Numbered from the stretch's first letter, positions 17,528-29,038 are shown. The stretch: 64,000 nucleotides of DNA from Tenericutes bacterium MZ-XQ (GCA_002838205.1 CP017950.1:186001-250000), one strand, 5' to 3'. Made by a program: numbers and translations. Notes: generated by a model from the letters alone, not told the origin.

Positions 17528-18304
17528 ATGGGAAAAATTATTGCAGTGTCCAATCAAAAAGGTGGTGTTGGCAAAACAACGACTAGTGTTAATTTGTCAG
17601 CTGCACTTGGAGAATTGAATAAAAAAGTTCTACTAATCGATCTAGACCCACAAGCAAGCACAACAACTAGCTTAGGCATTAATAGAAGTTTATTATATTC
17701 GACTATCATGGATGTTTTACTAGATCAAGTCAATGTTGAAGATAGTATAATTCATTTAGATGATTTAAATGTTGATGTTATACCCGCTACTATTGAACTG
17801 GCACATTTAGAGATAAAATTGGAAATCGATGATAGAGAATACATATTAAACAAAAAAATCCATAATCTTTCACAAGTTTATGACTATATTATTATAGATT
17901 GTCCGCCTTCTTTAGGGTTGTTAACATTAAATGCACTTTATGCATCAAACTCGGTTTTAATTCCTGTTCAATGTCAGTATTTAGCAATAGATGGCTTGAC
18001 TCAATTATTAAACACAATAAGAGTCGTGCAGAAGCAATTAAAAGTTAATAACAAAAGACTTGAAATTGAAGGTGTATTATTAACAATGTTAGATAAAAGA
18101 ACAAAAGCAGGATGGGAGATTGTGCATGAAATCAAGGATTACTTTAAAGAGGGTGTATTCGATACTATCATTACAAGTAATGTAGCAGCACAAGTTGCTC
18201 CAACCTATGGATTGCCAGTAACAACTTTTGCACCTAAATCACCTGCATCTAGATTATATAAATCTTTAGCCAAGGAGGTTGTAAAGAATAATGAATCAAG
18301 ATAA
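17528..18304 (+). CDS. parA: Chromosome partitioning ATPase ParA/Soj
   Basis: Walker-type ATPase that cooperates with ParB in segregation and, in Bacillus, controls DnaA. The 258 residues carry the deviant Walker A QKGGVGKTTTSVNL (9-22), DLDPQAST near 39 and IDCPPSLGLLTLNAL near 124. Length is that of small chromosomal Soj proteins without an N-terminal HTH. The gene overlaps parB by 14 bases. No parS site was recognised in the window. Confidence 0.96.
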   Translation: MGKIIAVSNQKGGVGKTTTSVNLSAALGELNKKVLLIDLDPQASTTTSLGINRSLLYSTIMDVLLDQVNVEDSIIHLDDLNVDVIPATIELAHLEIKLEIDDREYILNKKIHNLSQVYDYIIIDCPPSLGLLTLNALYASNSVLIPVQCQYLAIDGLTQLLNTIRVVQKQLKVNNKRLEIEGVLLTMLDKRTKAGWEIVHEIKDYFKEGVFDTIITSNVAAQVAPTYGLPVTTFAPKSPASRLYKSLAKEVVKNNESR

Positions 18305-19118
18305 GAAACCAAGAACTTTAGCAGACTTATTACAAGAGCACCATGTAGATGATGTGTTAGAAGGTGAAGTAATTGATGAGATTTCATTATCGGAGATAAA
18401 AGCTAATCCTTTCCAACCTAGAAGGATATTTGATCAAGATAAGATTGATGAATTAGCACAATCAATTAGAGAACACGGTATTTTTCAACCCATTATTATA
18501 AAGAAAATTGCTAAAGGATACATTATTGTCTCAGGTGAAAGAAGATATCGAGCAGCTCAACAAGTTGGTTTGAAAACTATCCCATCTATTGTTAGACAAT
18601 ATGAAGAATCTAAAGTAGCTGAAATTGCATTAGCTGAAAATCTTCAAAGAGAAAATCTTACACCGATTGAAGAAGCAGAAGCATATAAAGTTGTAATGAA
18701 TCATCTAAGTTTAACTCAAACTGAGCTTGCCCAAAAAATAGGCAAAAGTAGATCCCATGTGACTAATATGCTAGGCTTGTTAAATTTACCAGAAGATACC
18801 CAAAATCTATTATTGACCAACCAAATTAGTATGGGCCATGCAAGAGCATTGAGTAAACTTGAAAATAGAGATCAGATTAACAAGTTAGCGAACATGATTG
18901 TTAGAAAACAATTAAGTGTTAGACAAGTAGAAGAATTAACAAAAACTGAAGACAAAACAAATAAGATAAAAAGAAAGCCTAAGACAAAATATATAAAAGA
19001 AGAAAAATATTTATCTTCTTACCTAAATCATAAAGTTAAAATAGATGAAAAGAAAATAACAATATATCATCATGAGGATGATTTGGCTGAAATTATAAGT
19101 AGGTTGCTAAAGAAATGA
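18291..19118 (+). CDS. parB: Chromosome partitioning protein ParB/Spo0J
   Basis: CTP-dependent DNA clamp that loads at parS. The 275 residues show the ParB N-domain with NPFQPRR, the CTP/arginine motif GERRYRAAQQVG, IALAENLQRENLTPIEEAEAY and a helix-turn-helix LTQTELAQKIGKSRSHVTNMLGLL, then a C-terminal dimerisation region. It is closer to Spo0J than to Noc by neighbourhood. The stop overlaps the start of the following DUF951 gene by four bases (ATGA), so all are co-transcribed. Confidence 0.96.
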   Translation: MNQDKKPRTLADLLQEHHVDDVLEGEVIDEISLSEIKANPFQPRRIFDQDKIDELAQSIREHGIFQPIIIKKIAKGYIIVSGERRYRAAQQVGLKTIPSIVRQYEESKVAEIALAENLQRENLTPIEEAEAYKVVMNHLSLTQTELAQKIGKSRSHVTNMLGLLNLPEDTQNLLLTNQISMGHARALSKLENRDQINKLANMIVRKQLSVRQVEELTKTEDKTNKIKRKPKTKYIKEEKYLSSYLNHKVKIDEKKITIYHHEDDLAEIISRLLKK

Positions 19119-19297
19119 ATTACAAAGTAAATGATATATTAACTTTAAAGAAACAGCATGTTTGTGGGTCCTATGACTGGTTAGTTATAAGAACTGGTGC
19201 TGAAATCAAAATTCAGTGTGTAAAATGCAATCGAGAAATCATGATATTCAAAAGAGATTTAGATAGAAAAATCAAAATGATAAAAAGTCAAACGTAA
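19115..19297 (+). CDS. DUF951 family small protein
   Basis: A 60-residue protein with the DUF951 layout: VNDILTLKKQHVCGSYDWLVIRTGAEIKIQC followed by VKCNREIMI. It has three cysteines, the last two as CxxC, so metal binding is possible. In Firmicutes this family is encoded next to parB and the 30S protein gene rpsF or ychF, as partly seen here. The function is not known; DNA or RNA binding has been guessed from its small basic nature. The ATGA overlap with parB fixes the start. Confidence 0.88.
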   Translation: MNYKVNDILTLKKQHVCGSYDWLVIRTGAEIKIQCVKCNREIMIFKRDLDRKIKMIKSQT

Positions 19298-19394
19298 AAG
19301 TTACTTAAAATTTAGACTAAATAGTAGAAAAACGGGCTATATTCTAATTAAAATGATATTATTTCATAAAAATTAAAAAAATATATTAAAAGTG

Positions 19395-19423
19395 TTGATT
19401 TTTTCAAAATGATAAGTTAGAAT
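19395..19423 (+). promoter_or_regulatory. Promoter of tRNA-Tyr
   Basis: TTGATT (19395-19400), 17-base spacer, TAGAAT (19418-19423), 20 bases before the tRNA. The rest of the 19298-19443 gap is AT-rich with no other signal seen. Confidence 0.78.
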
Positions 19424-19443
19424 ATTAAAGCAAGCCCAAAAAT

Positions 19444-19527
19444 GGAGGGGTAGCGAAGTGGCTAAACGCGGCAGACTGTAAATCTGTTCCTAACGGTTCG
19501 GCAGTTCGAATCTGCCCCCCTCCACCA
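19444..19527 (+). tRNA. tRNA-Tyr (GTA)
   Basis: The 84-nt gene folds with acceptor GGAGGGG/CCCCTCC, anticodon GTA in the loop CTGTAAA, a class II variable arm (TTCCTAACGGTTCGG region) and an encoded CCA. It lies alone upstream of the rRNA operon and has its own promoter. Confidence 0.97.
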
Positions 19528-19600
19528 TTCTATTTATACCTTGTATAAGCATATGATAATCACCTTAGAAAGACTCGAAGAAAAAAATACAACTTAGATA

Positions 19601-19629
19601 TTGACAAGGTTCTTTTATAATGATAGAAT
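19601..19629 (+). promoter_or_regulatory. rRNA operon promoter
   Basis: TTGACA (19601-19606), 17-base spacer, TAGAAT (19624-19629). The consensus -35 makes this the strongest -35 in the window, as expected for rRNA. A TATAAT at 19616-19621 is too close to this -35 to pair with it. Confidence 0.85.
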
Positions 19630-19664
19630 GTATAAGCACGTGAAGAGTGCTGTAAGGCAAAAGG

Positions 19665-19694
19665 TCTTTGAAAACTGAATGATGATGAGTGTAT
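19665..19694 (+). other. 16S processing stem, 5' strand
   Basis: This segment, which contains TTGAAAACTGAATGATG and ends GATGAGTGTAT, is nearly the reverse complement of 21303-21331 beyond the 3' end of 16S. The two would form the long stem cut by RNase III that frees the 16S precursor. Confidence 0.8.
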
Positions 19695-19736
19695 CAAGAG
19701 TAACAAAAATAAGAGCTATTAACAAACAAACTATAA

Positions 19737-21258
<1,522 letters not shown>

Positions 21259-21302
21259 TAAGGAGAAAGGCATATACATAAACGTATATAAAAATTTCCA
21301 AT

Positions 21303-21331
21303 ATACACTCATCATATTCAGTTTTGAAAGA
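21303..21331 (+). other. 16S processing stem, 3' strand
   Basis: ATACACTCATCAT followed by ATTCAGTTTTGAAAGA pairs with 19665-19694 across the 16S gene. The 16S-23S spacer (21259-21412) holds no tRNA. Confidence 0.8.
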
Positions 21332-21371
21332 TTAGATCTTTCAAGTTTTAATAAGTTTGATCTTTGAAAAG

Positions 21372-21402
21372 TAGATAAATTCTGTCGTAAAGAAAATGAA
21401 AG
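21372..21402 (+). other. 23S processing stem, 5' strand
   Basis: TAGATAAATTCTGT (21372-21385) and AATGAAAG further on pair with ACAGAATTTATCTA (24273-24286) and CTTTCATT (24255-24262) downstream of 23S, forming the 23S precursor stem. Confidence 0.78.
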
Positions 21403-21412
21403 AATAAAAAAA

Positions 21413-24251
<2,839 letters not shown>

Positions 24252-24254
24252 TTA

Positions 24255-24286
24255 CTTTCATTTGAAATATATACAGAATTTATCTA
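24255..24286 (+). other. 23S processing stem, 3' strand
   Basis: The partner of 21372-21402 lies just after the 23S gene, within the 23S-5S spacer. Confidence 0.75.
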
Positions 24287-24298
24287 GTTTTGAGAGAT

Positions 24299-24409
24299 GT
24301 CTGGTGACGATGGCGAAGTGGTCACACCTGTTCCCATACCGAACACAGAAGTTAAGCACTTCAGCGCCGAAAATAGTTCTAAGGAGCGAAGATAGGACGT
24401 TGCCAGGCA
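24299..24409 (+). rRNA. 5S ribosomal RNA
   Basis: Recognised by CCCATACCGAACACAGAAG TTAAGC, TTCAGCGCCGA and terminal pairing between CTGG near the start and CCAG near the end. Length is about 111 nt. Flanking GAGAT/ATCTC may form its processing stem. Ends are estimated. Confidence 0.95.
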
Positions 24410-24423
24410 GTATCTCTAATAAT

Positions 24424-24499
24424 GGGAGTTTAGCTCAGTTGGGAGAGCATCTGCCTTACAAGCAGAGGGTCAGCGGTTCGAGCCCGTTAACTCCCACCA
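24424..24499 (+). tRNA. tRNA-Val (TAC)
   Basis: 76 nt; acceptor GGGAGTT/AACTCCC, anticodon TAC in CTTACAA, encoded CCA. First of the tRNA array directly behind 5S. Confidence 0.97.
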
Positions 24500-24506
24500 T
24501 TATTAT

Positions 24507-24583
<77 letters not shown>

Positions 24584-24589
24584 CTATTT

Positions 24590-24665
24590 GACCCGTTAGC
24601 TCAGTCGGTAGAGCACTTGACTTTTAATCAAGGTGTCGAAGGTTCGATTCCTTCACGGGTCACCA
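24590..24665 (+). tRNA. tRNA-Lys (TTT)
   Basis: 76 nt; acceptor GACCCGT/ACGGGTC, anticodon TTT in CTTTTAA, encoded CCA. Confidence 0.97.
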
Positions 24666-24673
24666 CTACTTAT

Positions 24674-24761
24674 GCCTCGATGGTGAAATTGGTAGACACG
24701 TGGGACTTAAAATCCCATGGATGATGAATCCGTGCCGGTTCAAGTCCGGCTCGAGGTACCA
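24674..24761 (+). tRNA. tRNA-Leu (TAA)
   Basis: 88 nt class II tRNA; acceptor GCCTCGA/TCGAGGT with a terminal G-U pair, anticodon TAA in CTTAAAA, long variable arm (TGGATGATGAATCCG), encoded CCA. Confidence 0.96.
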
Positions 24762-24768
24762 TGGTTGT

Positions 24769-24844
24769 GGGGCCTTAGCTCAGTTGGGAGAGCGCCTGCC
24801 TTGCACGCAGGAGGTCAGGGGTTCGAGCCCCCTAGGCTCCACCA
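24769..24844 (+). tRNA. tRNA-Ala (TGC)
   Basis: 76 nt; acceptor GGGGCCT/AGGCTCC, anticodon TGC in CTTGCAC, encoded CCA. The 108-base gap after it is AT-rich; ACTAT/ATAGT around 24925-24943 before TTTT could be a weak hairpin, but nothing firm is seen. Confidence 0.97.
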
Positions 24845-24952
24845 ATTTATAGTAATATTTGTCCTCCAAGCAAAAACGACTATAAAGTATTAAGTTTGGG
24901 TCTTAAATGGTAGTTATATTTAATACTATTGTTATAGATAGTTTTATGTTTT

Positions 24953-25029
24953 GGCGGCGTAGCTCAGCTGGTTAGAGTGCACGGCTCATACCCGTGAGGT
25001 CGAGGGTTCGATTCCCCCCGCCGCTACCA
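24953..25029 (+). tRNA. tRNA-Met (CAT), elongator
   Basis: 77 nt; acceptor GGCGGCG/CGCCGCT with a terminal G-U pair, anticodon CAT in CTCATAC, encoded CCA. It resembles the elongator Met tRNAs of Bacillus and Mycoplasma (GGCGG...GCTACCA ends), and lacks initiator features. Assignment among the three CAT tRNAs here rests on these resemblances. Confidence 0.85.
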
Positions 25030-25033
25030 GTTT

Positions 25034-25110
25034 GGACCCGTAGCTCAGTTGGTTAGAGCTACCGGCTCATAACCGGTCGGCCGTAGGTTCGAGTCCTACC
25101 GGGTCCACCA
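25034..25110 (+). tRNA. tRNA-Ile2 (CAT, lysidine-modified), probable
   Basis: 77 nt; acceptor GGACCCG/CGGGTCC, anticodon CAT in CTCATAA, encoded CCA. It has C4-G69 and C5-G68, known identity elements for TilS, and resembles tRNA-Ile2 of Mycoplasma, so it would read AUA after lysidine modification of C34. Elongator Met is the alternative. Confidence 0.75.
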
Positions 25111-25149
25111 AAAAAATCTTTTAAAATCAAAAAAATATGTTATAATAGT

Positions 25150-25240
25150 GGAGGAATACCCAAGTCTGGCTGAAGGGATCGGTCTTGAAAACCGACAGGC
25201 TGTAAAAGGCGCGGGGGTTCGAATCCCTCTTCCTCCGCCA
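25150..25240 (+). tRNA. tRNA-Ser (TGA)
   Basis: 91 nt class II tRNA; acceptor GGAGGAA/TTCCTCC, anticodon TGA in CTTGAAA, long variable arm, encoded CCA. A TATAAT box ends only 3 bases before it. Confidence 0.97.
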
Positions 25241-25267
25241 TCAGATGTTTAATAATTTTTAATATAT

Positions 25268-25344
<77 letters not shown>

Positions 25345-25346
25345 AT

Positions 25347-25422
25347 GGTCCGGTGGTGTAGGGGTCAACATGCCTGCCTGTCACGCAGGAGATCGCGGGT
25401 TCAAATCCCGTCCGGACCGCCA
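25347..25422 (+). tRNA. tRNA-Asp (GTC)
   Basis: 76 nt; acceptor GGTCCGG/CCGGACC, anticodon GTC in CTGTCAC, discriminator G, encoded CCA. Only 2 bases separate it from tRNA-fMet. Confidence 0.97.
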
Positions 25423-25428
25423 TTATTA

Positions 25429-25504
25429 GGCTCTGTAGCTCAGTCGGTAGAGCAAAGGACTGAAAATCCTTGTGTCGGCAGTTCGATTCTGCCCGGAGCC
25501 ACCA
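25429..25504 (+). tRNA. tRNA-Phe (GAA)
   Basis: 76 nt; acceptor GGCTCTG/CGGAGCC, anticodon GAA in CTGAAAA, encoded CCA. It ends the array and is followed by a terminator. Confidence 0.96.
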
Positions 25505-25517
25505 TTTGTATGGTGGT

Positions 25518-25542
25518 AGACCAATTAGAGGTCTTTTTTTTT
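25518..25542 (+). terminator. Terminator of the rRNA-tRNA array
   Basis: AGACC (25518-25522) and GGTCT (25530-25534) form a stem followed by eight T residues. Confidence 0.85.
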
Positions 25543-25561
25543 ATTATAAAGTAAAATCTTC

Positions 25562-25590
25562 ATAAATCTACTAATATTAAGTAGATTTAT
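25562..25590 (+). repeat. 11-bp perfect inverted repeat abutting a ribosome site
   Basis: ATAAATCTACT (25562-25572) is exactly repeated in inverted form as AGTAGATTTAT (25580-25590) around a 7-base loop, and GGAGG begins at 25591. The arrangement could be a regulator's operator, an RNA hairpin affecting translation, or a relic of insertion. No promoter was recognised next to it. Confidence 0.7.
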
Positions 25591-25601
25591 GGAGGTGTGA
25601 C

Positions 25602-26279
25602 ATGGCTATAAAATGCCTGTATATTTTTAAAGATATAACAGAAATATCTTCCCTTATTAACATCCTAGATGAAATGAACTGGAAAATAGAAAAAGAATAT
25701 TTGAAGGACAGAGTTAGTTTTTATAGTAAAACAGTTTTATTCAAGAAATTAAAAAGTGACTTCCTATTAAAAAAACTCTCTATTTGGCCTTTAAAAGATG
25801 AAGAAGTGATTACATGGATGGATACTTTAACTCTTGTAAGTAGAGTGATGCTACAGCTTTTTAAAAGTGGTGTTCAGACAAATAAAATATCATTAGTTAT
25901 GGAATATCCAATTGTTTTTGGTAATCATATGCGAACCGATTATTTACTTATCTATGATCGACTTATTATTGTTCTAGAATTTGGGATGTTTAATCAAGAT
26001 GAAAAGAGAAGTGAAGAGAGATATACTAAGAAATTACAAGAGTCAAATAGTTATCGACAAATTATCGACAATTTATTAAAACCTGGAGTTGATGTAGTCA
26101 ACTATGTTATGATTTATAGACCAGAGTTTTCAAAAGTTAGTAATTCTAAAATTATTTCAAACATTGAGTATAATCAATTAGAACTTCAAAAATTAACAAA
26201 CTTTATAAAACATCTTGTGAAATTACAAGATAACTGTGCTCCTTTGTATCAACTTGAGTACTTAGAAAGTATATTGTAA
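25602..26279 (+). CDS. Hypothetical protein, possible PD-(D/E)xK nuclease fold
   Basis: A 225-residue protein of unrecognised family. A strand-turn-strand motif at 110-128, R-T-D113-YLLIYD followed by LIIVLE126-FG, resembles the acid pair of PD-(D/E)xK nucleases, but the lysine of ExK is replaced by glycine (G128). Lysines K143-K144 and the segment SNSYRQIIDN (148-157), like the tyrosine/glutamine helix of some such nucleases, follow. This reading is inference from a short pattern. No membrane segment is present. The gene sits alone between the tRNA array and an insertion sequence, a common place for acquired DNA. The start has GGAGGTG. Confidence 0.7.
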   Translation: MAIKCLYIFKDITEISSLINILDEMNWKIEKEYLKDRVSFYSKTVLFKKLKSDFLLKKLSIWPLKDEEVITWMDTLTLVSRVMLQLFKSGVQTNKISLVMEYPIVFGNHMRTDYLLIYDRLIIVLEFGMFNQDEKRSEERYTKKLQESNSYRQIIDNLLKPGVDVVNYVMIYRPEFSKVSNSKIISNIEYNQLELQKLTNFIKHLVKLQDNCAPLYQLEYLESIL

Positions 26280-26352
26280 TTTAATTTGTTTGACATTAAT
26301 GTTTTTTATTAACTAGGAAATTCTAATTGATAATTTAAATAAAAACAAACAG

Positions 26353-26374
26353 AAAAAACTCATCTAAAATGAGT
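26353..26374 (-). terminator. Terminator of the IS genes
   Basis: Read on the minus strand, ACTCAT and ATGAGT form a stem with a 5-base loop followed by six T residues (the A run at 26353-26358). Confidence 0.8.
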
Positions 26375-26394
26375 CTGTAAAACGAGTCAACAAA

Positions 26395-26715
26395 TTAATC
26401 AATAAGTTTATGATAAATATCTAAAGGCACAAACTGCAACTTACCACAATGACTACAAACATCAACGGGAAAAGCAGCACCTTCAGTCTCCATAAAGTGA
26501 GCATAACCAGAAAAATTGACAGTAAGTTCAAATCCACAGTGCAGACATTTCATATCAACCATGATATCAAAATTAGGCATCGATATAAATGCATTAAATG
26601 AAGCGGCAGGGCCAGCAATGAATCCCTGCTTAACAGCTGATTTATATTCAGCATACAAATTCTTTTTTTGAACAAAAGACATATGCACAGATTTAGTTTT
26701 AAATAGTTTAGGCAT
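26395..26715 (-). CDS. Zinc-ribbon companion protein of the IS element
   Basis: A 106-residue protein starting MPKLF; an upstream in-frame start would add 16 residues inside the transposase gene. It has a basic N-terminus with KTKSVHMSFVQKKNLYAEY, then two CxxC pairs (C57/C60 in KCLHCGFE and C87/C90 in VCSHCGKL), which look like a zinc ribbon. Its start overlaps the end of the transposase gene by 8 bases, so the two are translated together. I do not recognise the family; a role in transposition or its regulation is inferred from position only. Confidence 0.7.
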   Translation of the reverse strand: MPKLFKTKSVHMSFVQKKNLYAEYKSAVKQGFIAGPAASFNAFISMPNFDIMVDMKCLHCGFELTVNFSGYAHFMETEGAAFPVDVCSHCGKLQFVPLDIYHKLID

Positions 26716-28033
26716 CGCTAAATAACCTCTCTTTTCGGTGATTTGGTAGATATGAAGCATCAAGATTTAAAACCATAGTAGAACCACACTGACATTTAAA
26801 GATGTCATAGTGATAAGTCTTAAGCAACAAAGTTCGAAAGTGAAGTTGATGTTTAAGATAAGTCAAAGATTTAGGGTTAACTAACTTTAACTCAGAGGCA
26901 ATTTTTCGTTTTGTCCGATTTGAATAAAAACCGTAATAACGAATCAGATGAAATCCTTTATCAGGGATGTGTTTAATGAGACGTGCAATAAATTTAAAGA
27001 CATGATCAGTGATGATTTGAGTACCTCGTTTATGATGTTTATCTGAAATTTGATCATCTTCATGAGGATCAAAATGCCAAGTGACTTGGTGATTGATATC
27101 ATCGAAGTCATCAATTCTAGATTCAGAGATGGCTGGATGAGAAGCATATCTGGCGATGTATTTAGCAATCTTTTTGGCTGTAGACAAGCTAGATTTTCTC
27201 TTTAATTGAGGCCCGTAAGTGTAAAAGCCTTTTTTATACTTATGAATGAGATAACTTCTTAAGCGATTAAACTCATTATAGATAGAATTTGTCGCATGGG
27301 TTTTCAAATAGGCTGAGATGTTACTTAAGAGTCTATATTGCCAAAACATACGCAGTCTCTCAAAAGGAAAGAAAGACATGTTGGATAGATGACCATGAGC
27401 ATCAATAAAGCGTTCAGCAACTAAAGCATGGATATGAGGATTGGTCTTCATATCTCTGCCATAGGTGTGAAGAAAACAAATGATGCCAAGTCTTCTATCT
27501 AATTGGTGGTCAGCCTTCGTTTTCTTAACAGCTTTATGAAGAACTTCATTTACAGTTTGAAATAAGATATCAAATAAGTCTCTATAAAGCCAAAAGAATT
27601 TACGCATCTCTTTAGCAACTGAAAAGACAAAATGTCTATGAGGGCACTTAAGTAATTTGGATTCAATCGCAAGTGTTCGAGCTTCTCGATATCTTTGATT
27701 ACAAGAAGGACAAAACCTTGAATGACAAGAAAGACCTTGGATATGAAAGTTATCACAAGTTGGGCATTCATAGAAGAAGTAGCCATATTTGAAATCACGA
27801 CAATGTATCATTTTTTCAACATTTTCGATAATTGAGGGACGTAGTTTATCTTCAAAATGAAGTTTAAATGAATCCCAATAGGTAGCAAATATAGATTGAA
27901 TGGAAATGGAGTTATCTCTATATACTTTTAAATTAGATAGTTTAACAAGCTCATTGTTAAAGACATGTTCACCATGTTTAAGAGCAAGTTCTAATTGATC
28001 TTTAAATTTATACTTAATCACTATAGGTTCCAT
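26708..28033 (-). CDS. IS91 family transposase (HUH, YxxxY)
   Basis: A 441-residue rolling-circle transposase. An N-terminal zinc finger (C90, C93, C103, C108, C111; CPTC, then CHSRFCPSC) is followed by the metal-binding HUH motif H200-I-H202 in TNPHIHALVAE, and by K-Y292-IAR-Y296-ASHPAISESR, which holds the two catalytic tyrosines of the IS91 group. A C-terminal CxC (C414, C416) is also present. The MEPIV start at 28033 is preferred to a GTG at 28102, because TATAAT on the minus strand (28045-28040) lies between them. With that promoter the message would begin at about the ATG. The gene looks intact. Confidence 0.92.
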   Translation of the reverse strand: MEPIVIKYKFKDQLELALKHGEHVFNNELVKLSNLKVYRDNSISIQSIFATYWDSFKLHFEDKLRPSIIENVEKMIHCRDFKYGYFFYECPTCDNFHIQGLSCHSRFCPSCNQRYREARTLAIESKLLKCPHRHFVFSVAKEMRKFFWLYRDLFDILFQTVNEVLHKAVKKTKADHQLDRRLGIICFLHTYGRDMKTNPHIHALVAERFIDAHGHLSNMSFFPFERLRMFWQYRLLSNISAYLKTHATNSIYNEFNRLRSYLIHKYKKGFYTYGPQLKRKSSLSTAKKIAKYIARYASHPAISESRIDDFDDINHQVTWHFDPHEDDQISDKHHKRGTQIITDHVFKFIARLIKHIPDKGFHLIRYYGFYSNRTKRKIASELKLVNPKSLTYLKHQLHFRTLLLKTYHYDIFKCQCGSTMVLNLDASYLPNHRKERLFSDA

Positions 28034-28039
28034 AAATCT

Positions 28040-28045
28040 ATTATA
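28040..28045 (-). promoter_or_regulatory. -10 box of the IS91 transposase
   Basis: TATAAT on the minus strand ends 6 bases before the ATG at 28033, so transcription would start at or next to the start codon. The -35 region is T-rich without consensus. Confidence 0.5.
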
Positions 28046-28063
28046 CAATGTGACTTTAAAAAG

Positions 28064-28084
28064 AAAAAGGCGATTTTTATCGCC
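28064..28084 (-). terminator. Hairpin upstream of the transposase (terminator-like on the minus strand)
   Basis: GGCGAT (28069-28074) and ATCGCC (28079-28084) pair around TTTT; on the minus strand the stem is followed by five T residues. It could shield the transposase from outside transcription or mark the end of the element. A second hairpin, AGTGAAT/ATTCACT at 28088-28103, follows directly. Confidence 0.6.
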
Positions 28085-28110
28085 CCTAGTGAATTTATTC
28101 ACTTTTGTTC

Positions 28111-28119
28111 TGTTATTAT
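28111..28119 (+). promoter_or_regulatory. Extended -10 promoter of the degV gene
   Basis: TGTTATTAT (TG plus TATTAT) lies 48 bases before the start of the DegV-family gene, directly after the IS hairpins. Confidence 0.5.
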
Positions 28120-28167
28120 ATTATTGAATTAAAATTTGATATTCAAAATATTTGAAGGAGAAAACAA

Positions 28168-29019
28168 ATGTCAGAAAAAATTGGATTAGTAGTTTGTGGA
28201 AACTCTGGTATTGATTACATGTCTTTAAATTATCCAGTAAAGGTAATTAGATCGACTCTAAATGTTGATGGCAAAGAATATGAAGACTATGTAGATATTC
28301 AAGCTAAAGATTTTTATAAAATGGTAGAAGAAAATCCGAACATAGATGTTTCTACATCTCAAACATCTACAGGGAAAATTGCTAGTGTATATGAAGAATT
28401 AAAAGCAGAAGGTTATACGGATGTTATTGTAGTAGTTATATCATCTAAATTAAGTGGGACTTATCAAGGAGCTATTTTAGCTAAAGAACTAGTCAAGGAC
28501 CTTAACGTTTTTGTTTTGGATTCTAGAAGTGTATCATATGGTGAAGCATATTTGATATTAGAAGCAATAAGACTTATTAAAGAGGGTAAAAAGACCGTTG
28601 ATATTATCAATCACTTGGAAAAAATTAGAGATCATATTTATATCTATGTATTGGTTGATACATTAAAGTTCTTAGTGAAAAACGGTAGACTATCTGTAAC
28701 TAGTGGATTTTTAGGAACACTACTAAAAATTAAGCCATTGCTCCATGTTCAAAAAGATGGCAGATTGGTTCCACTAGAAAAAATTAGAACTACACACAAA
28801 GCGCAAAGTAGATTAATTGAAATTATTGAAGAAAAAATTCATGAAAAAAATGTTATAATGTTTATAGCATATACGAATAATTTAGAAAAAGCTGAAGAAC
28901 TGAAAGAAATATTTTTAAAGAAGAGAAAAGATATTATAGTAGAGTTAGTACCGTTAACACCTGTTGTTGGAGCACACGCTGGTCCTGGAACTTTGGGTGT
29001 AGGATATATAGAAATATAA
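28168..29019 (+). CDS. DegV family fatty acid-binding protein (FakB-like)
   Basis: Cytoplasmic carrier of the DegV fold; characterised FakB members hand a bound fatty acid to the kinase FakA for phospholipid synthesis. The 283 residues show the ligand motif DVSTSQTSTG (about 54-63), SSKLSGTYQGA, LDSRSVSYGEAYL and KNGRLSVTSGFLGTLLKIKPLL, all typical. The N-terminal TDS motif of many members reads CGNSG here. The start has GAAGGAG. A MarR-type regulator of the FabT kind follows 19 bases later, which supports a lipid role. No fakA is in the window. Confidence 0.92.
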   Translation: MSEKIGLVVCGNSGIDYMSLNYPVKVIRSTLNVDGKEYEDYVDIQAKDFYKMVEENPNIDVSTSQTSTGKIASVYEELKAEGYTDVIVVVISSKLSGTYQGAILAKELVKDLNVFVLDSRSVSYGEAYLILEAIRLIKEGKKTVDIINHLEKIRDHIYIYVLVDTLKFLVKNGRLSVTSGFLGTLLKIKPLLHVQKDGRLVPLEKIRTTHKAQSRLIEIIEEKIHEKNVIMFIAYTNNLEKAEELKEIFLKKRKDIIVELVPLTPVVGAHAGPGTLGVGYIEI

Positions 29020-29038
29020 TAAATGTAGGTGATAATTA

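Larger units (their letters stand above)
26340..28105 (-). mobile_element. IS91-type insertion sequence (approximate limits)
   Basis: The element holds a HUH/YxxxY transposase gene and an overlapping small gene, both on the minus strand, framed by hairpins at 26353-26374 and at 28064-28103. IS91-type elements move by rolling-circle replication, have no terminal inverted repeats and make no target duplication, so the true ends cannot be fixed from this sequence alone. The limits given are those of the flanking hairpins. It lies between a tRNA array with an orphan gene and the conserved degV gene. Confidence 0.75.

Noticed and set aside
19601-19621. TATAAT at 19616 as the rRNA -10
   Set aside because: Only 9 bases separate it from TTGACA; TAGAAT at 19624 gives the proper 17.
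19637-19642. CACGTG in the rRNA leader as a possible parS core near parAB
   Set aside because: Flanks do not match the parS palindrome; only the 6-base core agrees, and it is within the rRNA leader.
28851-28859. TGTTATAAT inside the degV coding sequence
   Set aside because: The downstream gene starts about 180 bases later and a promoter is not needed; it is probably a chance match, although a weak internal promoter cannot be excluded.
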